Shown here: positions 1 through 10,734 of the stretch, piece by piece
How the letters are laid out: every line of letters starts with the position of its first letter
Position numbering within the stretch: position 1 is the stretch's first letter
Source of the DNA: Cepaea nemoralis
Lineage: Eukaryota; Mollusca; Gastropoda; Stylommatophora; Helicidae
Length of the DNA: 64,000 nucleotides
Reading direction: 5' to 3'
NCBI GenBank assembly: GCA_014155875.1
Contig: JACEFZ010021368.1
Coordinates: forward strand, 550,001-614,000
The notes under the pieces: generated by a model
What the model was told of the DNA's origin: nothing
What the model saw: only the letters and a program-made list of their open reading frames with translations
Database searches by the model: none
Program-made: the position numbers and the translations under genes

Positions 1-603
1 CTGTTCTCGTAGTTTGGCCATGGGTGTAGATTCACAGTCATCACTTGGTTCTCGCAAAAGTCTCACTTCTCGTAGAGCATTCAGATTGTCAGCCTGGTCC
101 ATGGCATGTCTGCCCTCCATAGTAGCCTTACCTGCGACCTTGTCAGCCCGCTCATTTCCTTGTATTCCTGCATGCCCTGGCACAAAGATGAAACTAATCT
201 TTGCCAGCCGAGACCGCTCCAGAGGCAGCAACCATTCTCTTCGGATCCACCCCATCTCTATCCTCTTGAGCATGCTCATTGAGTCGCTAAGTAAACATGC
301 CCTAGTGAATGTCTGTGTCTCTAGCCATGTTATTGCTTTACTTACTACCATGACTTCCATAGTCAGGCTACTTGTTTTCTCAGCAAGAGCACCAGAGTAA
401 TCCTTCACAATTCTCCCTCCGCCCTGAGCCGTAAAGGCCCATGAGCTTCTCACATGTCGGACGACTGACCCTTATGTGTAAATGACAGCATCACCGTCTA
501 GCGAATTCTCGAAAATCAACGCTTATACTTCCGCCCCACAGCAGCCGGATTTTCTTGTCTGCATTTTCTATCTAGTTGGGTGCAAACTGAAAAGGATGTG
601 CAG
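1..603 (-). pseudogene. I-like LINE fragment, RNase H region
   Basis: Decayed part of a non-LTR retrotransposon that carried an RNase H domain. The minus strand holds the RNase H start (the 'YTDGS'-type motif, here degraded, around 440-480) and, further left, the end of the domain with a PGHAG-type motif around 160-185. It matches the same region of the better-preserved minus-strand copy near 7.9-8.4 kb. There are several stops and frameshifts. It stops abruptly at about 603, where an unrelated plus-strand LINE begins. The left end is cut by the window edge. Confidence 0.75.
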
Positions 604-1045
604 AAATCTTGTGTGTGGCAGTTTGTTCCATTATCAGTCTTCGTAGACTTAGATTGATAGGACACGTTAGGAGGATGGATGATGGTAGAATACCAAATAA
701 CATCTTTTTTGATGAATTGCAGATGGGTAAGAGATCTCAGGGTCGGCCCTTACTATGATACACATATGTTTGTAAGCGGGGCATGATTGATACATGAATT
801 GTTAATGCACATTGGGAGCAAGTCGCCGCCGAACGTGTTGCGTGGAGGGCAAATATCAGAAATGGAATAGAGACATAGGAGAAAATTATTGCAGATATGT
901 CCCAAACCGAACGCATGAGACGTAAGATGGTGCATGCTGGTGGGAATGACCATGTGTTCACATGCATCCACTGTGGGGGAACATTTACAGCGCTAATTGG
1001 CCTGATCAGTGACATTCGCTACCCCTATGGCAATGTGCCTCTTTG
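604..1045 (+). pseudogene. C-terminal fragment of a zinc-finger LINE
   Basis: Degenerate copy of the last 140 or so codons of the LINE found nearly complete at 47.4-50.4 kb. The reading runs through an 'LRRLR.IGH.RR.DDGRIP' segment and a basic 'GKRSQGRP' stretch, to a C2H2-like finger (C-x2-C near 962-975). Stops interrupt the frame at several places, so it is dead. The 3' end is near the 'GGCAATGTGCC' sequence that also ends the other copies. It directly abuts the preceding minus-strand LINE fragment, so one was probably inserted beside or into the other. Confidence 0.75.
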
Positions 1046-1290
1046 AAGAAGAAGAAACCACCAAGAAACACATTTTATCTACGTGTACTGGAGAGAGAGG
1101 AGATCAAAGATAAATTCATTTTAGAGGTGAAGAACAGATGTTATGTATTGTTCGTTATAGAAATATGTTGTTTAATATGTCAGCGACCAATGGGAAGTCT
1201 TGAAGAAATCAATCAACTAAGCTGAAGAAACAAATATCCCAAAAATGAAAATAATGGCATGTAAGAAATGGATGACGTGTAACTGCAGTA
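1046..1290 (+). pseudogene. RTE-type LINE fragment
   Basis: About 245 bp similar at the DNA level to the RTE-type sequence at 23.15-23.35 kb. Shared words include the run ending in 'GTAAGAAATGGAT' and the preceding 'GAAAAACAA...CCCAAA' stretch. This corresponds to the linker between endonuclease and reverse transcriptase, not to a catalytic domain. No open frame survives. Confidence 0.5.
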
Positions 1291-1300
1291 AAGCTTAAAA

Positions 1301-3383
1301 AGGCAATGAATGAATCACAAAAAAGCTAGAAGTCGATTGTGAACTTTACTAGAACATGATTAAAAGAAACAAAATGGAAGATGCGGCTAAAGCCTTCGTC
1401 AGCACAGAATAAACACACACAAACAGATACACAACTACGCCAAAAACAAAACAAACCAAAACAAAGAAAATAGCGGCTGTTAGTGGATTGAATTAACAGG
1501 ATATGTGATTTAGGTGGTCAAAAGACGGTAAGTAACACCAGAAGCTCAAGGATTGGCTAAGCCGCCCGATGGGGGACATCCACTAGGGGGATAGAGGGAC
1601 GCCCACGTGAGCGAAAGGTGAAATTGGGATTACTAGAGCACTATAGCCGGCTCTGTGGAAGTGTCACGAACTCAGTTCGCAACGCCGCATCCCGTGCTCT
1701 AAACAAAGGTGCGGGCGGTGTGGATGTAGATTACCCCGTGTTGGCTCTCATAAAATAGTCTGAGTGCCTATCGCTCAGAAAGCGATGACAGACCACTGAC
1801 CGCAAACAGCCAGGACACCACAGACAGCATAAATAATACTGGGGATGACTGCGACTTCCTGTGAAGGACTTGCAACTGTAAGTGGACTATACAACTGCGG
1901 GGATGTTCGGGGTGGGGATATGAAAGTTAAATAAAACTGTGTTGGAAATTGAGGCCTTGAGGGAGATTGAACCCAACTGGAAGATTATACGGTTTTCCAA
2001 TAACTTATGATCGCGTTCGTGAGATGCGCAAGATATGATCGCCGTGACCTGTATGTCGGCCACGCCACAGTGGTCAGAACTGTTGAAGTGCATGGATACC
2101 GGCTTCTGAGGACCACTGTTGATATCAGAGAGTTGTTGCCTAAATCTGTCAGCGAGACGTAGACCTATTTCTCTAATATATCTCATGTCACATTTCATGT
2201 TATGGAATGCAAGACTCTGGGTTTGATGGACATATGGGCAGGTCTTACAAAGAGATCGAAGACAAGCCACTGTGCAAGGTAGAAACTGGTGAGGTTGGTG
2301 CAAAGTGCTATGGACCAACAAATGACAGAGGTTACGATCCCGACTGTAAGCCACCAGGGAGGGCCTCTAAATAGATATCGCGAGTGATAGGGTCTGCCTG
2401 GAGAATGGATAGATGCCTCATCAGATTATTCGTGGCAACAATATTATGGGGATGGTAGGTTAGTGAAAGGACAGGTCTATTATTACGTGGTTTCGGTCTG
2501 CAGGAGAGAGCTTCGGCACGACTGATAGACTGGCAGCGGTGAAGAGCTGTAGACAGAACATTCTCAGGATAGCCACGAAAGCGGAAGAAATCCAACATTT
2601 CGTGGCTTTTTGACGGAAGTCATTATTATCATAACAACGAACGAACTGGAAAAACCGTCTAATCTTCCAGTTGGGTTCACTCTCCCCTAAAGGCCTCCAT
2701 GTCCAGCACAGTCTTATTTAACTTTCATACCCCCAGCCCCCCCCCCCCCTAATCTCCGCAGTTGTATAGACCACTATACCAGTTAGTTGCATGCCCTTCA
2801 CAGAAGTTGCAGTCATCCCCAGTATTATGTTTGCTGTCTGTGGTGTCCTGGCAAGTTTGCATTCAGTGGTCTGTCATCGGTTTCTGAGCGATAGACACGC
2901 ATCCTATTTTATGAGAGCCAACTTGGGGTGATCTACATCCAAACCGCCCCGCGGCTTTGCTTAGAGCACGGGTTGCGGAATTGCGAACTGCGTCCGTGAC
3001 ACCGCCGCAGGGCCTGCTATAGTGCTCTAATAATCCCAATTTCACCTTCCGCTCACGTGGGCGTCCCCCTATCCCCCTAGCGGGTGTCCACCACCGGGCG
3101 GCTTAGCCAATCCTTGAGCTTCTGGCATTACTGACCGTTAGTCCTTTGACCACCTAAACAATACATCAGGTCAATTCAATCACTTACAGCCGCTTAAGAC
3201 GTATTCGGCTAAGTAACCTTAATATTTTCATGTAGATCTTTTTTTAAATTGGTATTTGTGTATCTGTTTTTGTGTGTTTTGTTCTGTACTTACGAAGGCT
3301 TTAGCCGCAACGTCCAATTTGTTTCTTGTAATCGTGTAAAGCTCACAATCCACTTCTCGTGTTTTGGTGATTCATTCATTGCC
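1301..3383. repeat. Long inverted repeat built from a Penelope-like element 3' part
   Basis: Two arms of about 710-740 bp (roughly 1301-2010 and 2645-3383) are imperfect reverse complements, separated by about 630 bp. Outer ends are 'GGCAATGAATGAATCAC' and its complement. Both arms include the last codons of a GIY-YIG-type coding region and the following 3' non-coding sequence. The structure is therefore a Penelope-like element on the minus strand joined head-to-head to an inverted, 5'-truncated copy of itself on the plus strand. The arms differ by many substitutions and small indels, including a C-run at 2741-2751 found only in the right arm, so the arrangement is old. Confidence 0.8.
1887..2598 (-). 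pseudogene. Penelope-like element, connector and GIY-YIG endonuclease
   Basis: C-terminal part of a Penelope-like retroelement polyprotein in two overlapping frames. The upstream frame (2598-2332) begins with an 'FRFRGYPENVL' segment and an 'LTYHPHN' motif, which in this family lie between the reverse transcriptase and the nuclease. The downstream frame (2354-1887) has a C-x-TCP-type cysteine cluster, then the GIY-YIG-like 'CDMRYIREIGLRLADRF' core, 'SMHFNSSDH', and a late 'ENRIIFQLG' segment supplying the conserved Glu. A frameshift near 2340 and degraded GIY residues argue it is inactive. No reverse transcriptase domain is present. Confidence 0.8.
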
Positions 3384-3594
3384 TTACTTTATGGAACGCC
3401 TTTGTTTAGCCAATAAAGCAAAGATATAGATATATATCTTTGTTTACTGCTATAGTAAGGTGAATTAATTGTATCACATATACACATATACTGTATCTTA
3501 GCCTTCTACGAACTAAAATTGTTCTTCTCCTAGTTCGGGTAATATTTACTTACCAACCATAATGAGTTTTTGCAAAATTTCACTAATTGTTCGA

Positions 3595-4130
3595 TGTTGA
3601 TCATATTCCAAGGCCCCTGATTTTTTTCTGGATTGCAATACATATAGAATCACATAGTTCAGGTGGTATCTCTCCAATATCATATCGGGTGACCAGGTAT
3701 ATTCCATATTCTTCTAAGGCATTGATCATTTCTGTTGTGATGTTGTCTGGACCCGAGATGTTCCCAGTGTTCATATGGTTAAGAGCAATATGTACTTTCA
3801 TCTTCAAAACTGATGATCCTTCATTATTATTCCGAATAGCATACTGATCTTCTCTTGTATCATCATAAAGGTCTTTCACATAATACTGACCACATATATA
3901 AAATCTGATCTTTGTTTCTATTATGATGTTGCCATCTTTTGTTTTGAGGCAACCTGTTGATGTGCACATTCTTTTATTAATGATGTCATTAATTATTCTG
4001 TGCAATAATTTGGCTTTCCGGATGCTGCATTGGTTTTCAATTTCCCTGCAATTTTCCCCAAGCCATGCTTAATTTGCTTCTACGCACAGTTTCCTAATTT
4101 TCCAGTAAATCTCTTCCTGTGTTTTATCAA
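3595..4130 (-). pseudogene. RTE-type LINE fragment before the RT core
   Basis: Minus-strand ORF of 134 codons (4005-3601) with flanking similarity. It matches the plus-strand RTE fragment at 23.4-23.9 kb: 'DGNIIIETK', 'EYVKDLYDDTRE'-like, then 'ALNHM.TG...GPDNITTEMINALEE'. This is the segment just ahead of the RT palm, where intact elements read 'GK(A/S)PGPD'. There is no catalytic motif. Truncated at both ends. Confidence 0.75.
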
Positions 4131-4164
4131 ATGTCTAATTGATCATGCGTCGAAGTACACTTGT

Positions 4165-4235
4165 TCCTGTAGCGAGGCGTTGTCGTCATTTGGAGGTGGC
4201 AGGTTCGAATCCCGGTCGGTGATTATAGCTTTCAA
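4165..4235 (+). repeat. tRNA-like head of a SINE (probable)
   Basis: Contains 'TGTAGCGAGGCG' resembling an RNA polymerase III A box and, about 40 bp on, 'GGTTCGAATCCC', a near-perfect B box. Pairing of the acceptor and anticodon arms is poor, so this is more likely a SINE head than a working tRNA gene. I see no clear tail or TSD. Confidence 0.45.
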
Positions 4236-4514
4236 ATGTTACGTCCTCTAATCTCTACTTCCTTCTTCTCCTATTATGAGCGCCAAACAATACTATGCGT
4301 GTTTATTTATGTACTTTTTGAGTGGCCTCAAAGGGTTCCCTAATTAATTTCCTGGCTATAAATGTTACATTACTCCAACTGGGCAGGGAAGACATGGGCA
4401 GACTCTGGTGGTCAAGAATAACTTACACCATTCGATACTGGATATGAGTTGGTGGGGTCAGGAAAGTGAAGAGGTGCATGAAATGCAGATTAAAATCGGA
4501 GAATACAGCTGGAA

Positions 4515-4518
<4 letters not shown>

Positions 4519-4598
<80 letters not shown>
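4519..4598. repeat. (AT)n microsatellite
   Basis: About 80 bp of uninterrupted AT dinucleotide just upstream of the I-like LINE endonuclease remnant. Confidence 0.95.
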
Positions 4599-4601
<3 letters not shown>

Positions 4602-4649
4602 TGCGGAATCTTGCGTAAACGTGAGAATTGAGACTGGTTTAAAGGTTCA

Positions 4650-7600
4650 ATGGATACCCATGGTACCGGCTATCTGATATGTGTGACTTCCGTACACGCG
4701 CCAAACAGTGGGATAGGTCGGGGGAGAACAGACAGAGTACTGCTCTTGCTGAAGATTTGCTTGAGACGGACGTGGTCCGAGACACCAACGAGGCTAGGAA
4801 TGAGACCTGGGGGCCCTGACACGGTCATCTACCAGGCACTTGTATCCCACGAGGCGGCATCAGACATAAAATGGAGTGTCCCTGGGGACGATGGAAGCGA
4901 CCACCTCCTCTGTTTTGCACTGATACCTAAGTCCAGCGCAGTCAAGGCCATAAGAGCCCGCAGGGTATTCAGTTATGATTGGAGCGCATGAGATCAGCGT
5001 GGTGGTCTACACCAACAAGAAGAATCGTCACCCTACCACTATTGTCCCTATACTAGAGGTGAAGAAATGATGATGGGAAAAGAGAGCCGCCACAAGGAAC
5101 TGGCAGAGGGTTCTGAGAGAGGGGGGTTGACAGGAATAACAATTGTTTAGGTGCAGGATTTTAAACTCCAGGCAACAGAGTCGAAAAAGATGAAGTGTGA
5201 ACATTTCATAAATCAAGTTCGTGGGGATGTGACGTTGGGTAAATTCTGGAGGCTGCACCGGCAGATGAACAGACATGTGACATCTGGTACACATGGGACC
5301 GTTTATAATGATAACAACCTAATTATGACAACAGACCAGGACAGAGGGGATGCTTTTCTTTCACGATTTTTAAAACAGACGGATCAGCATGATAGGGCAA
5401 TTGGTGCTATTACCAGTGAAGCCTTGTCACATGTCAATACGAAGGAAGACTGTGAGGATATGCTACAAGTAGAGGGTGTTAGACGTGTACTGAAAAGCCA
5501 AAGACCAGCGCCAGGCCCGGATGGTGTTAGGTACACTCATATGAGGACCACGCATGATGGAAACTTGTGAGAGATGACTCTTTGATTCAACCTAAGCATG
5601 ACAACGACGGAAATTCCCCAGGATTGGTTGCACAACTACCTGGTCCCACTCCCAGATCCAGGTAAGAATTTATCCAGTCTTAATGGATACTGAATCATAA
5701 CCTTCCAAAACACTTTTGGCACATTCCTCTAAACGATAGTAGCAACCAGGTTCCAGCGACATTTGAAAATTCGTAATCTGCTTCCCAAATGGCTCGGGCG
5801 TTGCCGGTTTGGGAAGGACACCTGAGCCAATGAGACAACTTTTGCATTTGATGTATATGAGGGCTTCCAGGAAAAACAAGACAGTGACGGTAGATGGTAT
5901 AACAGGGTCAGGTATGACCGGTCAATATACACAATGTTGGATATATATGTCTGGCTTTGCCTTGTAAAATGGATCGCTGCAGTCCTTTATGAGCGTACGA
6001 ATGAACTGCGATTAGTCTTCTAGACTTCAGACTCCTGTACTATTACACCTGGATTACCACAGGGATCTGCCATGTCCCCGGTGCTTTTAAATGTCTATAC
6101 CAGCAATGTCGCAGCTTCTGAGATAAGAGATGTTGGAAGAATCTTGACATTTGCAGATGATGTGCTGATGTACAGACAGGGTAAAGAGAGGGAATGTTTG
6201 GCTGAAGAGAGACAGGGAAAGTTTAGCTGAAGACTTAGAGATAGCAGTAAACAAGGTGGCTGATTGGCGGAGGGGCACAGCGGCCGTTATAAACCCAGAC
6301 AAACCATAGTTGTGTGGTACTCCTTAGATAACCGGAACTCGAAGGCAGATGTCCGATGTATTATATTGAATGGGAGTCCACTTAGTAGAGAGATTAATTT
6401 AAAGTACTCAGGTTTCATCTTTAACAGGTGTATGTCTTTTAAGGATCATGTGGAGGCTTTGATGGTAAAGGCTCGTAGGGGACTTATTGCATTGAGGGCA
6501 ACGGCAGCAATAGGGTAGAGCAGAAGATACTTTACAGGCTCTTTCAGCAGTTAACATTGCATGTCATTGAGTATGGTTTCAGTATCAAAGAGCCAGTTTG
6601 AAACGTTGGAGCGCATATAGAATACTGCCATGCGGGTGATCCTGAGGTGCACAAAGGACACACAAATTGTATGCATGAAGCATAACCTGGCGCTACCAAC
6701 AATGTCGGACAGGCATAGGGTCCTTCAGGCCAAATGGTACCTGAGAGTTGCTGCAGATAGGGTTCACCCCCTGCATGAATCATGGATGTGGTCAAGGGTC
6801 ATAGACTAAGACGAGGCAGGTCCTGGACGGCACAGGCGGAAAATATATATATATATATACGTTATGTGTGCGATCTAGATACCATCAATCGCTAGAATGA
6901 GGGGGTTGAAGCTACGGAAGACTTTACGGACTGGCACAATGTATAGTAACACTGGGTCGTGAGTGCAGAGAATTGGGTACACAACTAATTCATAGTAACA
7001 CACATCATGGAGACACGGTGCTCTACAACGAAAGGTCAGTGGTGAGAAACAGACGTAGTGGTTAGGGTTTCATGGCGAAGGCTAATGGACGTTTCTTAAA
7101 AAACAAAAAGAGAGTCTGGCATATGAGGCTACGACCTTCAGCATGATAATGGCGGTAGAAACAATAATAGCGGCATTCCGTTGGCTAGAAGTGACCACTG
7201 CATCGCACATTTTATTCATTACTGACTCAAGGAGTACAAGTATGCTTAGTAAGATGAAGAAAGGAATGTTTCGCGTTGAATGGCTCACCTCGCTTCAGAG
7301 GCCACATATTGTGGACATTGTATGGATATTTCGCCCTGGCCATGCAGGAGTTCGTGGGAATATATAGGCTGATTGGGTGGCAGAAAATGCACATCTTGGT
7401 GGTAGATTACATATGGACAAGGGAGAGGTGGTCGTGTGCTTATGGGACCAGGTAGAGAAGGCGGGGTACCAGATTGAGAACCGTATGTGGAAAGAATGAG
7501 CTTGTATTGGCAGGGGTTCTGGAAGAATAACAAAACTGAAAGGGAAGACCAGGAGAACTTTCAGATAGCGGTTGGAACGATCAGTAGTGTACCTCTTCGC

Positions 7601-7660
7601 TGGCTGTTGAACGAGTGGACGGAGCGCGTTTGAGAATGTCCTGAGTACAGTTATGTAAAT
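4650..7660 (+). pseudogene. I-like LINE with endonuclease, RT and RNase H remnants
   Basis: A largely full-span but decayed non-LTR retrotransposon on the plus strand. In order: the end of the apurinic-type endonuclease (a 'GDDGSDHLL' motif near 4885-4910); the pre-RT segment (5151-5570) ending in 'RPAPGPDGVRY'; RT motif B 'GLPQGSAMSPVLLNVY' near 6050-6100; the catalytic 'FADDVLMY' near 6150-6175; the thumb with 'FKDHVEALMVKARRGL' (6264-6518); and RNase H with 'ITDSRS' and 'RPGHAGVRGN' (about 7000-7367). Frameshifts and stops separate the pieces. The 3' end carries the 'ATGT..ATTCTTA' end motif of this family, followed by a GTTA repeat. RT with RNase H places it in the I/Nimb-like group. Confidence 0.85.
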
Positions 7661-7694
7661 TCTTATTTAGTTAGTTAGTTAGTTAGTTAATTAT

Positions 7695-7778
<84 letters not shown>

Positions 7779-7820
7779 GTTAGTTAGTTAGTTAGTTAAT
7801 TAGTTACTTAGTTAGTTAGA
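7661..7820. repeat. (GTTA)n tetranucleotide array
   Basis: About 160 bp of GTTA repeats with a few GTTAA and GTTAC variants. It starts exactly at the 3' end of the plus-strand I-like LINE, so it probably grew from that element's short-repeat tail. It also borders the next, minus-oriented LINE segment. Confidence 0.9.
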
Positions 7821-7834
7821 TAGTCGACAGATCA

Positions 7835-9315
7835 TCCTCATTGCACATCGAACCATTCAGTCCATAAGTGCTCGCATCCCCTCCTCAGCTAATCCCGCGG
7901 CGTGTAGTGGCTCACGAAACCAGTTCTGTAGAGCGTTCAGAATGTCTGTCTGGTCCATGGCTTGTCCGCCTTCCACTGTAGTCCTACCTGCTTGTCAGCC
8001 TGCTTATTCCACTGTACGCCCGCATGCCCTGGCACGAAGATGACACTAATCTTTGCCAGCCGAGACCTCTCCAGAGACAGCAGCCACTCTCTTCGAGCCC
8101 ACCCCATCTCTATCCTCCTGAACATACTCATTGAGACTCAAATGACTTCCATTGTCAGGCTGCATGTTGTCAAATCAAAAGTGCCAGACTCTTGCTTCAC
8201 AGTTTTCCCTTCGGCCTGAGCTGTAAAGGACCATCGACTTCTCACTTCTCGGACGACCGACCCATCAGTGTAAATGACAACGTCATCCTCTAAAGAATTC
8301 TGGAGATCAGAGCCTGTACTTCCGCCTCCACAGCAGCTGGGCTTTCTTGTCTGTATTTCCTGTATAGTTGGATGCACACTGAAAAGGATATACAGAACTC
8401 TGTTGGCACGTGTACCCACTCCTCGCCAGGTTCTTAGTCTTCAAGTGAACACTCCTGCTGAAGAATGTCTTCGACTTGACCCATCCACGACTTTCCTCTT
8501 TTTAACCTGCTGCCCTTTATCTACTTAATCTCGCTGTGCAGTGGATGTTGTGTTTTCTATTGACTTTGAGATAGGCACGTGCGTGGCAAATTTGTATTTT
8601 GTTCTTCATGGTTGGAAAATCAAGAAGGTAGCGCATCGCCGCCCTGCATGCTGCATCTCTTGTACATCCAAGAATGATGTGCAATGCTTCGTTCTGTATC
8701 CTTTCCATCCTTTCTATCTACTTATGGCTGAAAGTCAGGATCGCCATCGCATACTCCAGAACAGAAATGACCAGCCCCTCGTAAAGAAGACATAGATGGC
8801 GCTTCTCACAGTTTGTTGCCGCCATCACCCGCACCGCAGCCAAGCCCCGTTTGGCCTTTGTTATCACCTCGTCTACGTGCTTAGTATAAGCTAGGCTTCG
8901 ATCAAATCGTATACCGAGGTAATTCATTAACTGCGCTCTTTCCACCGTCTCTGAACCCAGATTTACAGTTGGCGTTGGGGTGTTGATAATATGGTTATAT
9001 AAAGAGAACCATGTCACTGTTGTCTTTATTGGGTTGATCATTGCCCCAGCTTCAACACACCAAGTGTTTATTCGATTAAGTTCGGTTTGTAGTTCTACAG
9101 CAACCTGATCTCTATCCTTACCCTGATGATACACTAAAACATCGTCGGCATACAACAATGTTCTCCCGGGTTCAGTGGGCAACAACTGCTGCATTGGTCC
9201 AGGTTTATCTTTTTGGACGGTTCTCTCCCAGGGTAGGTGGGAAAACACCTTGCCTCTCCAGCCGGCTTGATATTTTTCATGTTATGTCAATTCTTAGCTC
9301 AACTCAACTCAACAC
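7835..9315 (-). pseudogene. I-like LINE, mostly inverted, with a plus-strand 3' tip
   Basis: Minus-strand coding remnants read, from right to left: RT with the catalytic 'LLYADDVLVYHQGKDRD' and thumb 'YTKHVDEVITKAKRGLAAV' (9248-8718); a linker (8708-8517); then RNase H with 'IYTDGSVV' (8419-8138) and 'FVPGHAGVQWNKQAD' (8131-7937). The right end, however, finishes with a plus-strand copy of the family 3' terminus, 'CAATTCTTAGCTCAACTC', at about 9285-9312. An inverted body fused to a correctly oriented 3' tip is what twin priming produces. The minus-strand part is closest to the element at 4.65-7.66 kb. There are multiple frame breaks. Confidence 0.75.
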
Positions 9316-9533
9316 ATTCTATCTCGAAGACGTGTTTGAAATTATAATAGGCGGCACCGTGGCTACTTAAGTACGTTAGACGCTACATTAATGCGTGCGT
9401 TGGAAACCTTCTATCTCATACTATTTTAAGCCAACCACCCAATATAGTTTGTGAGGAGACTGTTATGTTGTTTGATGTTACCACAAGCATTATGTCTTTG
9501 TAATTACAATTTCTATCAACGCCGAACTTTCTA

Positions 9534-9782
9534 GATTTAAAAACACAGTCGCTTAAAAGTCGACATAGTCGACTTCATTGCACCGGCTTTTATCCCATAT
9601 GGCTCGGTCTCTTTCCGCAGAGCGGAAATAGTCGCACAAAGCACGAACTCCGTAGCTCTGGCGACGACCCACAGGAGTCTCCGAAAAGTTTAACTCGTGA
9701 TCCGAACGATGCGTTTCGGAATCGAACCCACAACCTTCGGAGCCCGAGTCAAACGGCTTGACCACTTCGCCACGAAGGCTCT
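9534..9782 (-). mobile_element. tRNA-derived SINE, family 2
   Basis: On the minus strand it starts with a tRNA-like head: A box 'TGGCGAAGTGG', then 'GTGGGTTCGATTCC' as B box. A body with 'GGAGACTCCTGTGGG' and 'GGAGTTCGTGCTTTGTGCG' follows. The same body occurs at 44.05-44.16 kb. Flanking near-direct repeats CGAACTTTCTA (9523-9533) and CGAACTTCTA (9783-9792) look like the TSD. The paralogous site in gene B intron 1 (about 42.18 kb) lacks this block, which supports it as an insertion after the genes duplicated. Confidence 0.8.
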
Positions 9783-10013
9783 CGAACTTCTACATTGAGT
9801 CGTTCTAGGCATTGCTTACATATAGTTTTCCATCCATGAAACACTTTTTTTCTAAAAAAGTTCGTCATTGTAGCATTCATCTTGTAGACCAATTACATAT
9901 TTCCACTCAGTGTAATAGGATTTCATACGCAACAATTGTGATGATTTATTGAGCCTAAATTTAATTACATGTTTTCCGAAACCTGTATGTGTCATTTGGT
10001 TGTTGTTTTGAAG

Positions 10014-10228
10014 GTCTTGCCTTGGCTGATCTGTGTTGCCTAATGACATTGATATGGACCAACATCTGGTATACACCAGCGTTCACTGAAATCGACCTTC
10101 CCTTCGAACCAATTGAGTTTCAGTATCTCACAAGCGGGATGCCTCATGCAATGTTTACACGCGTTTCTGCATGGATTACCGCCATCATCACACTGGAGAG
10201 ATGTCTGTGTATCACAGCGCCCTTACAG
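10014..10228 (+). CDS. GPCR gene A, exon 2 (TM2-TM3)
   Basis: Second coding exon of a rhodopsin-like receptor, 215 bp, split phase at its start (a Gly codon shared with exon 1) and phase 0 at its end. An AG acceptor (10012-10013) precedes it and a GTAAAC donor follows. The translation 'LALADLCCLMTLIW' is TM2 with the conserved LAxAD motif; 'AWITAIITLERCLCI' is TM3 ending in an E-R-C version of the DRY motif. It differs from exon 2 of gene B at four of 72 residues. The expected Cys at the start of TM3 is absent. This type of receptor acts at the plasma membrane, probably in chemosensation. Exon 1 of this gene was not found in the 10 kb upstream. Confidence 0.9.
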
Positions 10229-10734
10229 GTAAACTACATGTATTTACTTAGTATGTATCCAATGAGTACGTCTTTAGTAGTAGTGTTCAGAAGAAATGTA
10301 TTTCTCAGTTTCACTATTCCTGCAATGTTAAGACGCATAAATAGTCTTTCAACTAGCTATGAACCATGATGGGTAAAAACAAAAAGGAGATTATAGAGCA
10401 GAACATGAGCACGACTTTATTAAGCAAGGAACCAGCTGACCCGGATCATCAGAATGATAACACTGGTTTACACACATTTTGGTGCCTTCAAGTATAAAGA
10501 TCGGGTAATTTTGTGTTGCTGATTCCCAAAAATAAATGTAATCGTTTGTTTTTCCCATCAGCTTTAGCTTTCGAAATAACTAAGTAAGGCAATTGTTATG
10601 TACACGCCTATAGTTAGGTACCATCAGTGGCGTTTTGACTGTAATCAGCATTGATATAATTTGTGATTACTTTACATTTAACCTTCATATAAAATATTAC
10701 AAATGTAATAAAATAGTATCGCTAGCACGTTTTT

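Noticed and set aside
4165..4235. tRNA gene
   Set aside because: A and B box-like words are present but the arms do not pair well; SINE head is more likely.
4408..4677. ORF with alternating Tyr-Ile across (AT)n; same at 41346-41723 and 62254-62685
   Set aside because: Frames opened by dinucleotide repeats, not genes.
7661..7820. GTTA array considered as telomere-like repeat
   Set aside because: Molluscan telomeres are TTAGGG; this is a LINE tail expansion.
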